Shown here: piece by piece, positions 26,438-34,487 of the stretch
How positions within the stretch are numbered: position 1 is the first letter of the stretch
Layout: every line of letters starts with the position of its first letter
Source: Candidatus Zhuqueibacterota bacterium
GTDB lineage: Bacteria; Zhuqueibacterota; Zhuqueibacteria; Zhuqueibacterales; Zhuqueibacteraceae
Direction of reading: 5' to 3'
Assembly: GCA_003576975.1 (NCBI GenBank)
Contig: QEVD01000043.1
Location: 1 to 40,589, forward strand
Length of the DNA stretch: 40,589 nucleotides
The notes under the pieces: model-generated
What the model saw: only the letters and a program-made list of their open reading frames with translations
What the model was told of the DNA's origin: nothing
Databases searched by the model: none
Translations under genes and position numbers: made by a program

Positions 26438-27508
26438 ATGCGCGTCAAAAATCCATTGCGCACGATTGCGCGCGTGTTGATTCACAAAGCGCCAATCCAG
26501 GCGCAATTGATCGTTACCCGACGCTGCAATTTGAGCTGCGGTTATTGCACGGAATATGACAATTTCTCTCCGCCCATTCCCTTCGATGTTTTGAAGGCGC
26601 GCATTGACGCGCTGCATCGCCTGAAAGTCATCAACATTACCATGCTGGGAGGCGAGCCGCTGTTGCACCCGCAGATTGCTGAAATCGTAGCCTATGCCGA
26701 TCGCGATGCTCAAGTCTCCATCACGACCAATGGTTTCCTGTTGTCGGACAAAATCATTGCAAGTCTGAACGAGGCCGGCCTCAGCAACATGCAAGTCAGC
26801 ATCGATGCCCTCATGCCCGACAAAACCGGCTACATTCAGAAAACCATGAAGTCGATTATGCCCAAGCTCGAGCGCTTGCGGCGGCTGGCAAAATTCGATG
26901 TGTATGTTAATCTCGTGTTGTGTGAGAATTCCAGGGCGCATTTCAAGGAAACCGTTACCGAGCTTAAACGGCTGGGCTTTTTTGCCAGCGTCAATCCAAT
27001 TCACAATGAAAAAGGCATTATCGAGATCAACGGCCCGGACTATATCGAGCTGTGGGACCATCATTACCAACAAGGCAATCCTAATTCGTTTATCGAATAC
27101 GAGTATGGCAAGCGTTTGCTGGAAGGCGAACAACCTTCATGGAAATGCCGCGCCGGCGCGCGCTCGCTTTATGTCGATGAACATGGCAATACGCAATTTT
27201 GCCATTCTCAGATCGGCAGGTTGAACAAACCAATCGTGGAATACACGCGCGCCGATATCGAGGAACATTATAACAGCTATAAAGGCTGCGAAGTCGGCTG
27301 CTCGATTCTTTGCGTCTATCGGGATTCATATTTGGATAATGAACCGCTGGGCATGGCAAAAGCCGCGTATCAACTGCTGCGCCGCGGCGGTATTTCACGC
27401 GGAAACGCCAAGAGTAACAGTCATTCCAATGGCAATGGTTCGCCGCATTTACCGGAACCGGCGACACGTACATTGCCGGTAATCCCGCTGACAACAGTGG
27501 ACGAGTAG
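26438..27508 (+). CDS. Radical SAM protein with SPASM/Twitch-like C-terminal Cys cluster
   Basis: GGAGGA (26427-26432) sets the start at 26438. The 356-residue product carries the radical SAM cluster motif CNLSCGYC (Cys30, Cys34, Cys37) and the glycine-rich SAM-binding LGGEPLLHP. Five further cysteines (CRAGARSLY, FCHSQ, KGCEVGCSILC) near residues 230-295 look like a SPASM or Twitch auxiliary iron-sulphur site, which in known enzymes handles peptide or protein substrates. The last 60 residues are low complexity, with Asn/Ser/Gly and Pro. No small precursor peptide gene was found beside it. The gene is closed by its own terminator. Confidence 0.9.
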   Translation: MRVKNPLRTIARVLIHKAPIQAQLIVTRRCNLSCGYCTEYDNFSPPIPFDVLKARIDALHRLKVINITMLGGEPLLHPQIAEIVAYADRDAQVSITTNGFLLSDKIIASLNEAGLSNMQVSIDALMPDKTGYIQKTMKSIMPKLERLRRLAKFDVYVNLVLCENSRAHFKETVTELKRLGFFASVNPIHNEKGIIEINGPDYIELWDHHYQQGNPNSFIEYEYGKRLLEGEQPSWKCRAGARSLYVDEHGNTQFCHSQIGRLNKPIVEYTRADIEEHYNSYKGCEVGCSILCVYRDSYLDNEPLGMAKAAYQLLRRGGISRGNAKSNSHSNGNGSPHLPEPATRTLPVIPLTTVDE

Positions 27509-27509
27509 C

Positions 27510-27530
27510 GCAAGCGCAGGCTTGCTTTTT
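27510..27530 (+). terminator. Rho-independent terminator after radical SAM gene
   Basis: GCAAGC (27510-27515), a four-base loop and GCTTGC (27520-27525) are followed by T5. It begins two bases after the stop codon. Confidence 0.75.
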
Positions 27531-27611
27531 GTTCGCTCCAGACGATACGAGACCCAAGGCATGTACCACGTGATCGCATGATCCTTTGCAAGACCGAGAG
27601 AAACTAAACGT

Positions 27612-28685
27612 ATGTGTAATCGACTTCGAATCCCTCTTCTTTTTTACATATCCCTTTTGATTTGGCAAAATGCGAGGGCGCAGTCTCCTGAAACCCGTGA
27701 ACACTTAATCCAGCGCAGCTTCGAACAATTGCAGTCCGGGCAATTTGACGATGGTTTGGCAACGTGCGCCGAGCTGCGGCGTAATTGGCCTGATGATCCC
27801 GCCGGTTATTTGCTCGCCGCCAATATTTATCAAACCATGATGCGCGATTATCGCGTACGTCTATTTGAAGCGAAGTTTGACAGTTTGATCAAGAGCGCGG
27901 TTCAGCTCGCCGACAATCAGGTGAGCAAGCACGCGACGCCTGAAATGTTGTTTATGCTCGGCACGAGCCGCGGCTATCGCGGGTTGCACCGCTTTCGCTG
28001 CGGCGAATGGGGCGCCGGTTTCCGCGATGCGGTGCTGTCGCTGCATGCGATGGAACGGGCGTTACGCATGGATCCGGGTTTTGTCGATCCCGGCTTGGGA
28101 CTGGCGTTGTACGAATACTGGAAAAGCGCCAAACTCGATTTTGGCCTGGGCATGCTCAAGCACAAGCGCACGGCAGCCATTGCCGCGCTGGAAGATATTC
28201 GCCGGCGCGGCCGTTACCTCGCCATTGATGCAACGTATGCGCTGCAAACGATTCGCGTACACGAGAAAGATTATGCCGCGGCCTTGGAGATCAACTCCTG
28301 GCTATATGAACGTTTCCCGCAAAACATCAGCACGCTTTACCATCGCGGTTTGATACTTGAAAAACTCGACCGCCCGGCTGAAGCGCTGGCGGCGTGGGAC
28401 ACGCTGGTGCAGCGCCTTCATGATTTTTCACCGGTGAGTGACGGTTTTCTGGCGGAATGCCATCTGCATCGCGCGCAACTCAATGAACGTTTGAAACAGC
28501 TTGCGAGCACCGAGCCGGAGAACGAACATGTCTTGGTTGCCCTGCAAAGCGCGCACACCCACGCGCAACAACGGCGCGCGGCAGTAGAGTTGGAAGGCCC
28601 GCTGGCCAGCTTTGATGATATCAACAAAGCAATAAAACAAATGGTAAAAAAATACGCCACGGCTGGCGAAATTTTGGATAATTGA
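27612..28685 (+). CDS. Secreted TPR-repeat protein
   Basis: This 357-residue protein has a signal peptide ending near ARAQ (residue 24). Helical repeats follow: QSGQFDDGLATCAELRRNWP, a large central helical part with YRGLHRFRCGEWGAGFRDAVLSL, and TLYHRGLILEKLDRPAEALAAWDTL, which is a clear TPR. It probably works as a periplasmic adaptor; there is no enzyme motif. It starts 81 bases after the terminator of the radical SAM gene, so it is likely its own unit. The family seems to be lineage-restricted; I do not recognise a named member. Confidence 0.8.
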   Translation: MCNRLRIPLLFYISLLIWQNARAQSPETREHLIQRSFEQLQSGQFDDGLATCAELRRNWPDDPAGYLLAANIYQTMMRDYRVRLFEAKFDSLIKSAVQLADNQVSKHATPEMLFMLGTSRGYRGLHRFRCGEWGAGFRDAVLSLHAMERALRMDPGFVDPGLGLALYEYWKSAKLDFGLGMLKHKRTAAIAALEDIRRRGRYLAIDATYALQTIRVHEKDYAAALEINSWLYERFPQNISTLYHRGLILEKLDRPAEALAAWDTLVQRLHDFSPVSDGFLAECHLHRAQLNERLKQLASTEPENEHVLVALQSAHTHAQQRRAAVELEGPLASFDDINKAIKQMVKKYATAGEILDN

Positions 28686-28984
28686 AATTCTTTTTCGTCG
28701 ACTTCGCGCCGCGCTTTATTTCGTTTTCCCTATCACAAGCGCCAATTTCCTCGCTCGACATTTTTCAGAAATTGCTTTCGCTTCCCGCCTTCTGTGAATT
28801 CCCTGCCTCGTAATGTGCATCAGCTTTACATACGACTCTGTCAAATAACAGCCATTGCAGCCAGATCTTGAACCTGTAAATCATCTATTTCGAACAAATC
28901 CTTTTGAATCGGATGACTTGCGGTGTTACGGCACGCTGCTTGCGAAAGCACGCCGTGAACCTGCATTTACCGGAGGAAATCGCC
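28686..28984. other. Intergenic region before zinc-ribbon barrel gene
   Basis: These 299 bases hold no supported coding region. GGAGGAAA at 28973-28980 is the ribosome site of the next gene. TTTACA near 28823 might be a -35 box but lacks a clear -10. No terminator hairpin was seen after the TPR gene. Confidence 0.4.
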
Positions 28985-30217
28985 ATGAAACATCAATCAA
29001 TGCGATCGCTTTTGATCACTGTTATTGTCACCCTCGTCGTGCTTACGATTGCCACATTTGCCTGGCCGCAAGTCCTGGAACCGCAGCACATTTCCTGCAA
29101 CGCCTGTCAATTTGAAAATGATTGGGCAAACAAGTTTTGCGTGAATTGTGGCGTCTCTCTGGCAGCATCAAAACAGGCGAAGCTGGCAGCTCTTCAGCGC
29201 GAACAAGAACAGGCACGGATTGAAGCCCGGCGCAAATTCGTGGCAGATTCTCTTGCGCGAGCGCAGGCCGCCGAGCAACAACGGCTGGCGCGTGAAAAAG
29301 CAACAGCAGCCCAAATTTCGAGGAATGCTGCAACGAGAGTCGATACGAGCGCAGAAGAAGTTCGCGAAGATGCGCGTGTGCCGGCTTTTCCCGCCCCAAA
29401 GGACAAACGGCCCTGGTATCAAACCATGTTGAGCGCGCCCGCCGAGCTGCCGCGTTTATTCAACGTGCCAACCGCCGAGGTTTTGGGTTCTCTTGATCTC
29501 TACTTCACCGGCGGCGGCGCATTCGGCATTGAAAAAGAACGCAATTTTCTTGGTCACGCGGGCCTCGGCCTCGGTGACATCGCAGAGGTGGAATTCGCCA
29601 CGCAGGCCGTGATCAATTCGCTGCAACAAGGCTCGTCCAGCGTGCCGACGTCTGCGTTCAAGATGCAAATGCTGCGCGCGCGTGATCATCTTCCGGCGAT
29701 TGCCGCCTCGTTGCGCGGCACCACGAGCTGGCACTACCTGGAAGGCAATGATCCCAATATCTCATTTGAGACGCGGCTGACGAAACTTTATCTTGTCGCA
29801 TCAAAACAATTCGGACAAGCCACGGCGCATCTGGGCGCGGGGTTGACGGATGTACGCGTGCGCAATCCACGCGGCTGGCGTTTTCATAATCCCGCCGAGA
29901 AGGAGTTGCAACGCAATCTCATTGCGCCCTTTGGCGGTGTTTCGATTCAAGCCAATCCCAAGGCGCTGGTGATGATCGAAATTGAAGGCTTGCCGTCATA
30001 CAATTTCGTCGAAGGCGGAACTTACGACGGCAACGGCATCAAGAATATCTGGGCTGGTGTGATCGGCGTGCGTTTCTATTTCACCAATTGGCTGGCGGCG
30101 GATACCGGCGTGCGCTATCGCAGCGATTTCGACGGCATCGCTGACGCGAACATTCAAGCAAATATCAATATGCTTCTGCCGCTGGGCCGGTTGCGCACTG
30201 TAACTAAGGCAAATTAG
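28985..30217 (+). CDS. Exported zinc-ribbon protein with predicted outer-membrane beta-barrel domain
   Basis: GGAGGAAA sets the start at 28985. The 410-residue product has a hydrophobic export segment at residues 8-28, then a double-CxxC zinc ribbon (Cys38, Cys41, Cys52, Cys55 in SCNACQ and FCVNCG), a charged helix rich in Ala, Arg, Gln and Glu (about 65-130), and a C-terminal half of alternating strands typical of outer-membrane barrels, ending with WLAADTGVRYRSDF and a final strand. Zinc ribbons of this kind usually sit at the start of cytoplasmic or inner-membrane proteins, so one beyond an export signal is odd. No function can be assigned. It begins the 29-32 kb cluster. Confidence 0.82.
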   Translation: MKHQSMRSLLITVIVTLVVLTIATFAWPQVLEPQHISCNACQFENDWANKFCVNCGVSLAASKQAKLAALQREQEQARIEARRKFVADSLARAQAAEQQRLAREKATAAQISRNAATRVDTSAEEVREDARVPAFPAPKDKRPWYQTMLSAPAELPRLFNVPTAEVLGSLDLYFTGGGAFGIEKERNFLGHAGLGLGDIAEVEFATQAVINSLQQGSSSVPTSAFKMQMLRARDHLPAIAASLRGTTSWHYLEGNDPNISFETRLTKLYLVASKQFGQATAHLGAGLTDVRVRNPRGWRFHNPAEKELQRNLIAPFGGVSIQANPKALVMIEIEGLPSYNFVEGGTYDGNGIKNIWAGVIGVRFYFTNWLAADTGVRYRSDFDGIADANIQANINMLLPLGRLRTVTKAN

Positions 30218-30229
30218 CCCGAGGTTGAT

Positions 30230-30711
30230 ATGCGATCGTTAGCTTTTTGCCGATATTGGGTAGGCTTGTTTTTGCTCTTGATTTCTGGCGCTGCTTTTTC
30301 ACAAGCTGCTTCAATCGCTTCTGCCGATACCCAAGATTTTTCGGCTCTTTCTGCGCTCAAAAACGGGCAACGGATTCGTGTTGTGAGCACTTCACAAGGC
30401 AAGCTCATCGGTGAATTTGCTGAACTGCGAGGCGATACGCTGCTGCTGCGCGCCGGTTCCAGCGCACCAACTCGTCGCGAAACGTTGCTACAATCGGCGC
30501 GGTTGCCGGGGCAATATCAGGCGCGCTTGCAGGCGCAGCGATGGCCGGCATAGCCAATCTCGACTGTGAGACGCATTGCCAGGATTTGACCGGGATTCAT
30601 CTGCTGAGCGGCGCAATCGGCGGCCTGATGGGAGCGGCAGTGGGCGTGACCCTTGGCGCGGCAGTTGGGGCAACGATACCGGCATGGCAGCAGGTGTATG
30701 CAAAGAATTGA
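30230..30711 (+). pseudogene. Frameshifted small secreted glycine-zipper protein
   Basis: The first part (signal peptide MRSLAFCRYWVGLFLLL to about residue 26, then a small beta domain with GQRIRVVSTSQGKLIGEFAEL) reads in one frame and stops at 30553. The expected second half, a glycine-zipper membrane region (TIGAVAGAISGALAGAAMAG, later GAIGGLMGAAVGVTLGAAVGA), reads in another frame from about 30490 to the TGA at 30711. One missing base near 30485-30490 explains it. It resembles the lipoprotein at 31372 in layout: small beta domain followed by glycine-rich hairpin. Sequencing error and true decay cannot be told apart here. It starts 12 bases after the barrel gene. Confidence 0.7.
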
Positions 30712-30774
30712 ACCATGCGAGATCATCGAAAGAGTTTTCGCGGTATCAATAATAAATGCGTGTGAGGTGAAATC

Positions 30775-31359
30775 ATGAATCGATTACACAAATTGGCCGC
30801 AATATTTTTGAGCTTCTATTTCTGCGGCTTTGCGATTGTGCCGCTTTTCGCGCAAAGCCTGCCGGCTGCACAGAATGAGGGCATTCTGTGCCCGTACTGT
30901 GGTTTCGTGAATCAAGAAACGAACAAGTTTTGCAGCGCGTGCGGGACTCGCTTGGCCGTGGAAGATGCGCAAGCATCAGCATTGGCTGATTCCAACCTGT
31001 ATCGCAACTTGGAGGAAGCATCTTTGCAGGCAAGCGTAACTACGCCGGAAGAGAAGCAAGCGCAGCTTTTGTATAAAACCGGGCTTGCGTTCATCGAACA
31101 GGGCTTTTATGACCAGGCGTCAAAATATTTTCGCCGGGTGGTGAAGGAATATCCCGCGTCCACGTATGCTAACGAAAGCGAGCAATTGGCAAAAGCGTGT
31201 GAACATCTGTTTTTGGCAAAAGCCCAAAACGATCAAAAGCCCGTGAAGTCCGGCGGTTCTTCAGCAGCGGCATTTAGCGGCGCATTTATCGGCGGCGCAT
31301 TGGGCACACTCGGCGGGCTTTTGCTGTTGATGATGTTGTTGGCTGGCGGTATGGATTAA
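30775..31359 (+). CDS. Exported zinc-ribbon protein with TPR-like segment and C-terminal membrane helix
   Basis: This 194-residue product has a signal peptide (cleavage near LFAQ, residue 27) followed by a zinc ribbon with Cys39, Cys42, Cys53 and Cys56 (LCPYCGF and FCSACGTRL). Residues about 95-145 form a TPR-like helix pair (YKTGLAFIEQGFYDQASKYFRRVVKEYP). The end is a glycine-rich hydrophobic segment (GAFIGGALGTLGGLLLLMMLLAGG), a likely membrane helix. It shares the ribbon-after-signal layout with the barrel protein two genes upstream, in a cluster with tight gaps. GAGGTGA precedes the ATG. Confidence 0.82.
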   Translation: MNRLHKLAAIFLSFYFCGFAIVPLFAQSLPAAQNEGILCPYCGFVNQETNKFCSACGTRLAVEDAQASALADSNLYRNLEEASLQASVTTPEEKQAQLLYKTGLAFIEQGFYDQASKYFRRVVKEYPASTYANESEQLAKACEHLFLAKAQNDQKPVKSGGSSAAAFSGAFIGGALGTLGGLLLLMMLLAGGMD

Positions 31360-31371
31360 CCTGGCGCGGAA

Positions 31372-31911
31372 ATGATGATGAAAACGAACCACACGTTTCA
31401 GGTCCTCTGGCTTGCGCTCGTTGGCATCAATTGCTCGTCAACCATCCTGGTTAATCACGAACAATTGTGTTACGAGGCAAGGCGATGGAAAGCCGGCAGC
31501 AAGCTCGAGATCGTGGATACCACCGGACACAAATATGACGGCAATTTGCTGGAACCCGTTTCCCGGCTTGCCGATTCTTCTGAATTTCTCGTCATCACAA
31601 GTGAACAGAAGAATATCCAAATGCAATTCAAGCTTTCCCCCGCGGCCCAAACGGAGGTGGCGCATGTGCGCCTCGCGCGCAAAGCCAACGCCGGCGAGGT
31701 TTTGACGGCTGGTTTGCTCGGACTGTTGGGCGGCGCGCTTCTCGGCTCGCATGCCGGAGAGGCCATGCAAGCAAAGCATGACGACACGCCAGCAGTGCGA
31801 TTTTATGGCGGAGTGCTGGGAGGAATGGCGGGATTTGTTTCATGCGCCGTTCTCTTGAATGCGCTGCCGCATGAACAGGAATTCATTTTAGAGCGTGAGA
31901 CAAAACCGTAA
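31372..31911 (+). CDS. Lipoprotein with small beta domain and glycine-zipper region
   Basis: This 179-residue product has a signal ending in the lipobox VGINC (Cys21). A small beta domain follows (SKLEIVDTTGHKYDGNLLEPV to KLSPAAQTEVAHVRLAR), then a glycine-rich double hydrophobic hairpin (LTAGLLGLLGGALLGSHAG and FYGGVLGGMAGFVSCAVLLNAL). The layout matches the frameshifted gene at 30230, so the two are likely paralogues. Three ATG codons in a row (31372, 31375, 31378) could serve as the start. It is 12 bases after the zinc-ribbon TPR gene and ends the cluster; 173 bases without a gene follow. Confidence 0.75.
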   Translation: MMMKTNHTFQVLWLALVGINCSSTILVNHEQLCYEARRWKAGSKLEIVDTTGHKYDGNLLEPVSRLADSSEFLVITSEQKNIQMQFKLSPAAQTEVAHVRLARKANAGEVLTAGLLGLLGGALLGSHAGEAMQAKHDDTPAVRFYGGVLGGMAGFVSCAVLLNALPHEQEFILERETKP

Positions 31912-32084
31912 AATTCATGCGTGAATAGATATCGTCCATTTCTCAATGTCAGTCGCCGTTACGTGCCACAAGAGTTGTCAGGTCCCGGATTGCTTTGGTA
32001 ACTAATCTTATGTGAATTTTATAGTCGCTAGTGGGTCTTCGTTACCAAAAGCTTTTTTAACTTCACCTAATTTTAGGAAGGTTT

Positions 32085-32939
32085 ATGCGAAAATCTGAAT
32101 CCCATCCAACCTCCGTGTTGGTGATTGCTGTTGCCGGCTTATTGCTGCCGTTCTCACTTACAGCGCAATCCATCTGGGTTGATCGCAGTCACAACAAAAC
32201 CATCGCGCTTGAGATTCTCAAGCCCAACCTGGCAGGAGATTTTTACGACAACACGACGTTCCCCACTTCGGCGATGTTTTTATCCCTGCGCTTGCCCATC
32301 AGCAACCGGCTCAACTTCGTGAGCGAGTTTCCTCTTGCGCATGCTGGAGTTGATTACAGTTCCGACTTTTTTGAGTTTGATGAATCAGAGACCGGTATTG
32401 GAAATCCCTACGTTGGCCTCGAAATACTCAACGAGAACTCGTCGTTTTTTACTGAAATCGGTGTGCGCGCGCCTTTGACTCCGGAGAGCAACTTGGGAAC
32501 CACCGTTGGTTTGTTTGCTGACTTCATTGATCGCAGCGAAGCTTTTTGGCCGGATGTTTTATCGGTGATCGCCGCCCAAAATTACCGTTACCATGCGCCT
32601 TCAGGTTTCACCATGCGATTGCGCGGCGGCCCCTCGTTTTGGATTTACACCGGCGCTGAAGACACCGATGAGGACGTGGAATTGTTCCTGCTTTATAGCG
32701 CACAGGCCGGCTATGAATCACACAACGTCAGATTGATGGGCGGCCTTTCCGGACGCATGATCGTTACGGAGAGCGACCTCAATATTGGCGACCGGACGCT
32801 TCATCAATTTGGCGCTTCTGCCAGCGTTGATCTCGGCCGCGTGCGGCCGGGCGTGCAATTCAGATTGCCGCTGGACGAAGATTTTGGTGATTTTCTTGAT
32901 TCGGTTTTTGGCGTAAGTCTCGCCATTGAGTTCGACTGA
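32085..32939 (+). CDS. Predicted outer-membrane beta-barrel protein
   Basis: TAGGAAGG precedes the ATG. This 284-residue protein has a signal peptide ending near LTAQ (residue 28) and then alternating beta strands with aromatic girdles (MFLSLRLPISNRLNFVSEF, FTMRLRGGPSFWIYTG, LMGGLSGRMIVTE, RPGVQFRLPLDEDF), ending with the strand VSLAIEFD. No named family is recognised. It may form a small pore or anchor. It is a single gene facing the MazG-GNAT pair; the 81 bases between the two stops contain no clear terminator. Confidence 0.78.
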   Translation: MRKSESHPTSVLVIAVAGLLLPFSLTAQSIWVDRSHNKTIALEILKPNLAGDFYDNTTFPTSAMFLSLRLPISNRLNFVSEFPLAHAGVDYSSDFFEFDESETGIGNPYVGLEILNENSSFFTEIGVRAPLTPESNLGTTVGLFADFIDRSEAFWPDVLSVIAAQNYRYHAPSGFTMRLRGGPSFWIYTGAEDTDEDVELFLLYSAQAGYESHNVRLMGGLSGRMIVTESDLNIGDRTLHQFGASASVDLGRVRPGVQFRLPLDEDFGDFLDSVFGVSLAIEFD

Positions 32940-33020
32940 AGTGTTTCCTCAATTTTTGCAGACAAACGCGCAGATTGTCGGTTGCGAGACATGGGTAGAC
33001 GGTTGAAACAAAACGCCAGT

Positions 33021-33503
33021 TCAGGCCATTGTTTGCTTTTGAAACTCCGCCATTGGACCAATCGTCTTCCGCAGCAAAATTTCAGAGTGACCTGCGACAA
33101 TATAGTCTTTCAGCTCTCCAATGATTTCATAACCGAGCCGCACATACAATTTTTGCGCGTTCGGGTTGAAAGATGACACGCACATAAACACATTCGGAAA
33201 GTCACGAAAGATTCTGGCTTCGGCAAATTTGATTAACTCACTGCCCACGCCTTGACCGCGCCAATCCGGCATAACACACACCGTTTGAATATAACCGCGA
33301 AACGCGCCTTGCAAATTGAGAATAATAAAGCCGGCCAGGCGATCATTCCCATACGCGACATACGTTTCCTTTGCAGCATCGCTGAGAATATTGCGGCATT
33401 CTTCATAGCCTCGTCCGAGCGTGAGCCACGGGTCGGAGGTTGCCATGGTTTGCGCGCATGCGTGAACTTCCTCGGAGTTTTGTAGCGGACGAATGTCAAT
33501 CAT
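33021..33503 (-). CDS. GNAT family N-acetyltransferase
   Basis: This 160-residue product has the GNAT fold signature: VCVMPDWRGQGVGSELIKFAEA carries the acetyl-CoA pyrophosphate loop (RGQGVG), followed by the beta-5 strand FMCVSSFNPNAQKLYVRLGYE. Substrates of this family range from protein N-termini to small amines; none can be read here. Its ATG overlaps the MazG stop (ATGA), so the two are coupled. Confidence 0.93.
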   Translation of the reverse strand: MIDIRPLQNSEEVHACAQTMATSDPWLTLGRGYEECRNILSDAAKETYVAYGNDRLAGFIILNLQGAFRGYIQTVCVMPDWRGQGVGSELIKFAEARIFRDFPNVFMCVSSFNPNAQKLYVRLGYEIIGELKDYIVAGHSEILLRKTIGPMAEFQKQTMA

Positions 33504-34189
33504 AGATTGTTCCTCCAGTCAAAATCTTGAGCAAAGCGTTCACAAGCTTCGCGCAATGCATCCTCGGCATTCAAGCCCAAACCGCGGCCCAGAGAAACCA
33601 GGTTGAAGAGCAAATCACCAAAAGCTGTTTGCAGGGATTCATCGTGGACCACGCGCTCACCATTTTGATGATTAAAGGCCACGTTTGAAAAATCAAGCAG
33701 TTGTTGATGAACGTTTTGGCGATCTGCCACTGCGGCATTCGCTTTTTGCTGCAGCCGCGCCGCCTTTTGCAAGGCCGGCAATGCGCGCGGCACGCCGTCG
33801 ATTGCAGACTTTTTACCTTCTTGCTGTTTGAGTTTTTCCCATAACTGCGTTTGCTCTTCAGCCGAGTCGACTTTAGCGTCGCCAAAAACATGCGGGTGCC
33901 GTCGAATCATTTTTTCACAAATGCCATCGATCACCTTGCCAATGTTGAAGCGGCCGGTCTCTGCCGCGATCTGCGCATGATACACCACTTGCAAAAGTAA
34001 ATCACCCAGTTCGTTGCACAACTCCTCATCCTCGCCGGCGTCAATCGCTTCCAAAACTTCATACGCTTCTTCGAGAAGATATTGCCGCAACGACGCGTGC
34101 GTTTGTTGGCGATCCCACGGGCAACCGTCGGGCGCGCGCAAGCGGTTCATGATTTCGACGAGGCGGAAAAAATTCTCACTGCCGTGCAT
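33500..34189 (-). CDS. mazG: Nucleoside triphosphate pyrophosphohydrolase MazG
   Basis: This 229-residue product has the MazG organisation: LRAPDGCPWDRQQTHASLRQYLLEEAYEVLEAI with the first EExxE metal motif and NELGDLLLQVVYHAQ with its partner ExxD, then a second, weaker copy (FGDLLFNLVSLGRGLGLNAEDALREACERF). It hydrolyses nucleoside triphosphates, helping to remove aberrant nucleotides. It is slightly shorter than E. coli MazG (about 260 residues). AGGAG precedes the ATG. The GNAT gene follows by overlap. Confidence 0.95.
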   Translation of the reverse strand: MHGSENFFRLVEIMNRLRAPDGCPWDRQQTHASLRQYLLEEAYEVLEAIDAGEDEELCNELGDLLLQVVYHAQIAAETGRFNIGKVIDGICEKMIRRHPHVFGDAKVDSAEEQTQLWEKLKQQEGKKSAIDGVPRALPALQKAARLQQKANAAVADRQNVHQQLLDFSNVAFNHQNGERVVHDESLQTAFGDLLFNLVSLGRGLGLNAEDALREACERFAQDFDWRNNL

Positions 34190-34285
34190 GCCTTTCTCCT
34201 GTTCGGTTTTTTATTGGAATTTTAGATAAGTAGATTCACTCAAATTTGAAAGAGATTTTATCCGATCGCAAAATCCCCCGCTGAA

Positions 34286-34345
34286 AACCGCGGATGCACA
34301 CCAATAAACGCGAATTTGAAATTCGCACACACTCGCGTTTATTCA
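34286..34345. repeat. Intergenic inverted repeat, copy 1
   Basis: This lies in the 298-base gap between mazG and the lipid-kinase fusion, in which no gene is supported. AATAAACGCGA (34303-34313) and TCGCGTTTATT (34333-34343) form a perfect 11-base inverted repeat. The flanking AACCGCGGATG and CCAATAAACGCGAATT match the copy at 35959, on the other side of the kinase gene. Confidence 0.7.
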
Positions 34346-34487
34346 CGATTCAGAAAAGTGAACAGGTCACGTTGCCAGGTTGCCGCAAAGCGCAGGCAGA
34401 GGAATCGTGCGCCGGAGCTTATCCTTGACTTTCAAATGAAAAATCAGTAAATAATCGCCGCCAAAATACAACTGTGACGAGCATGGC

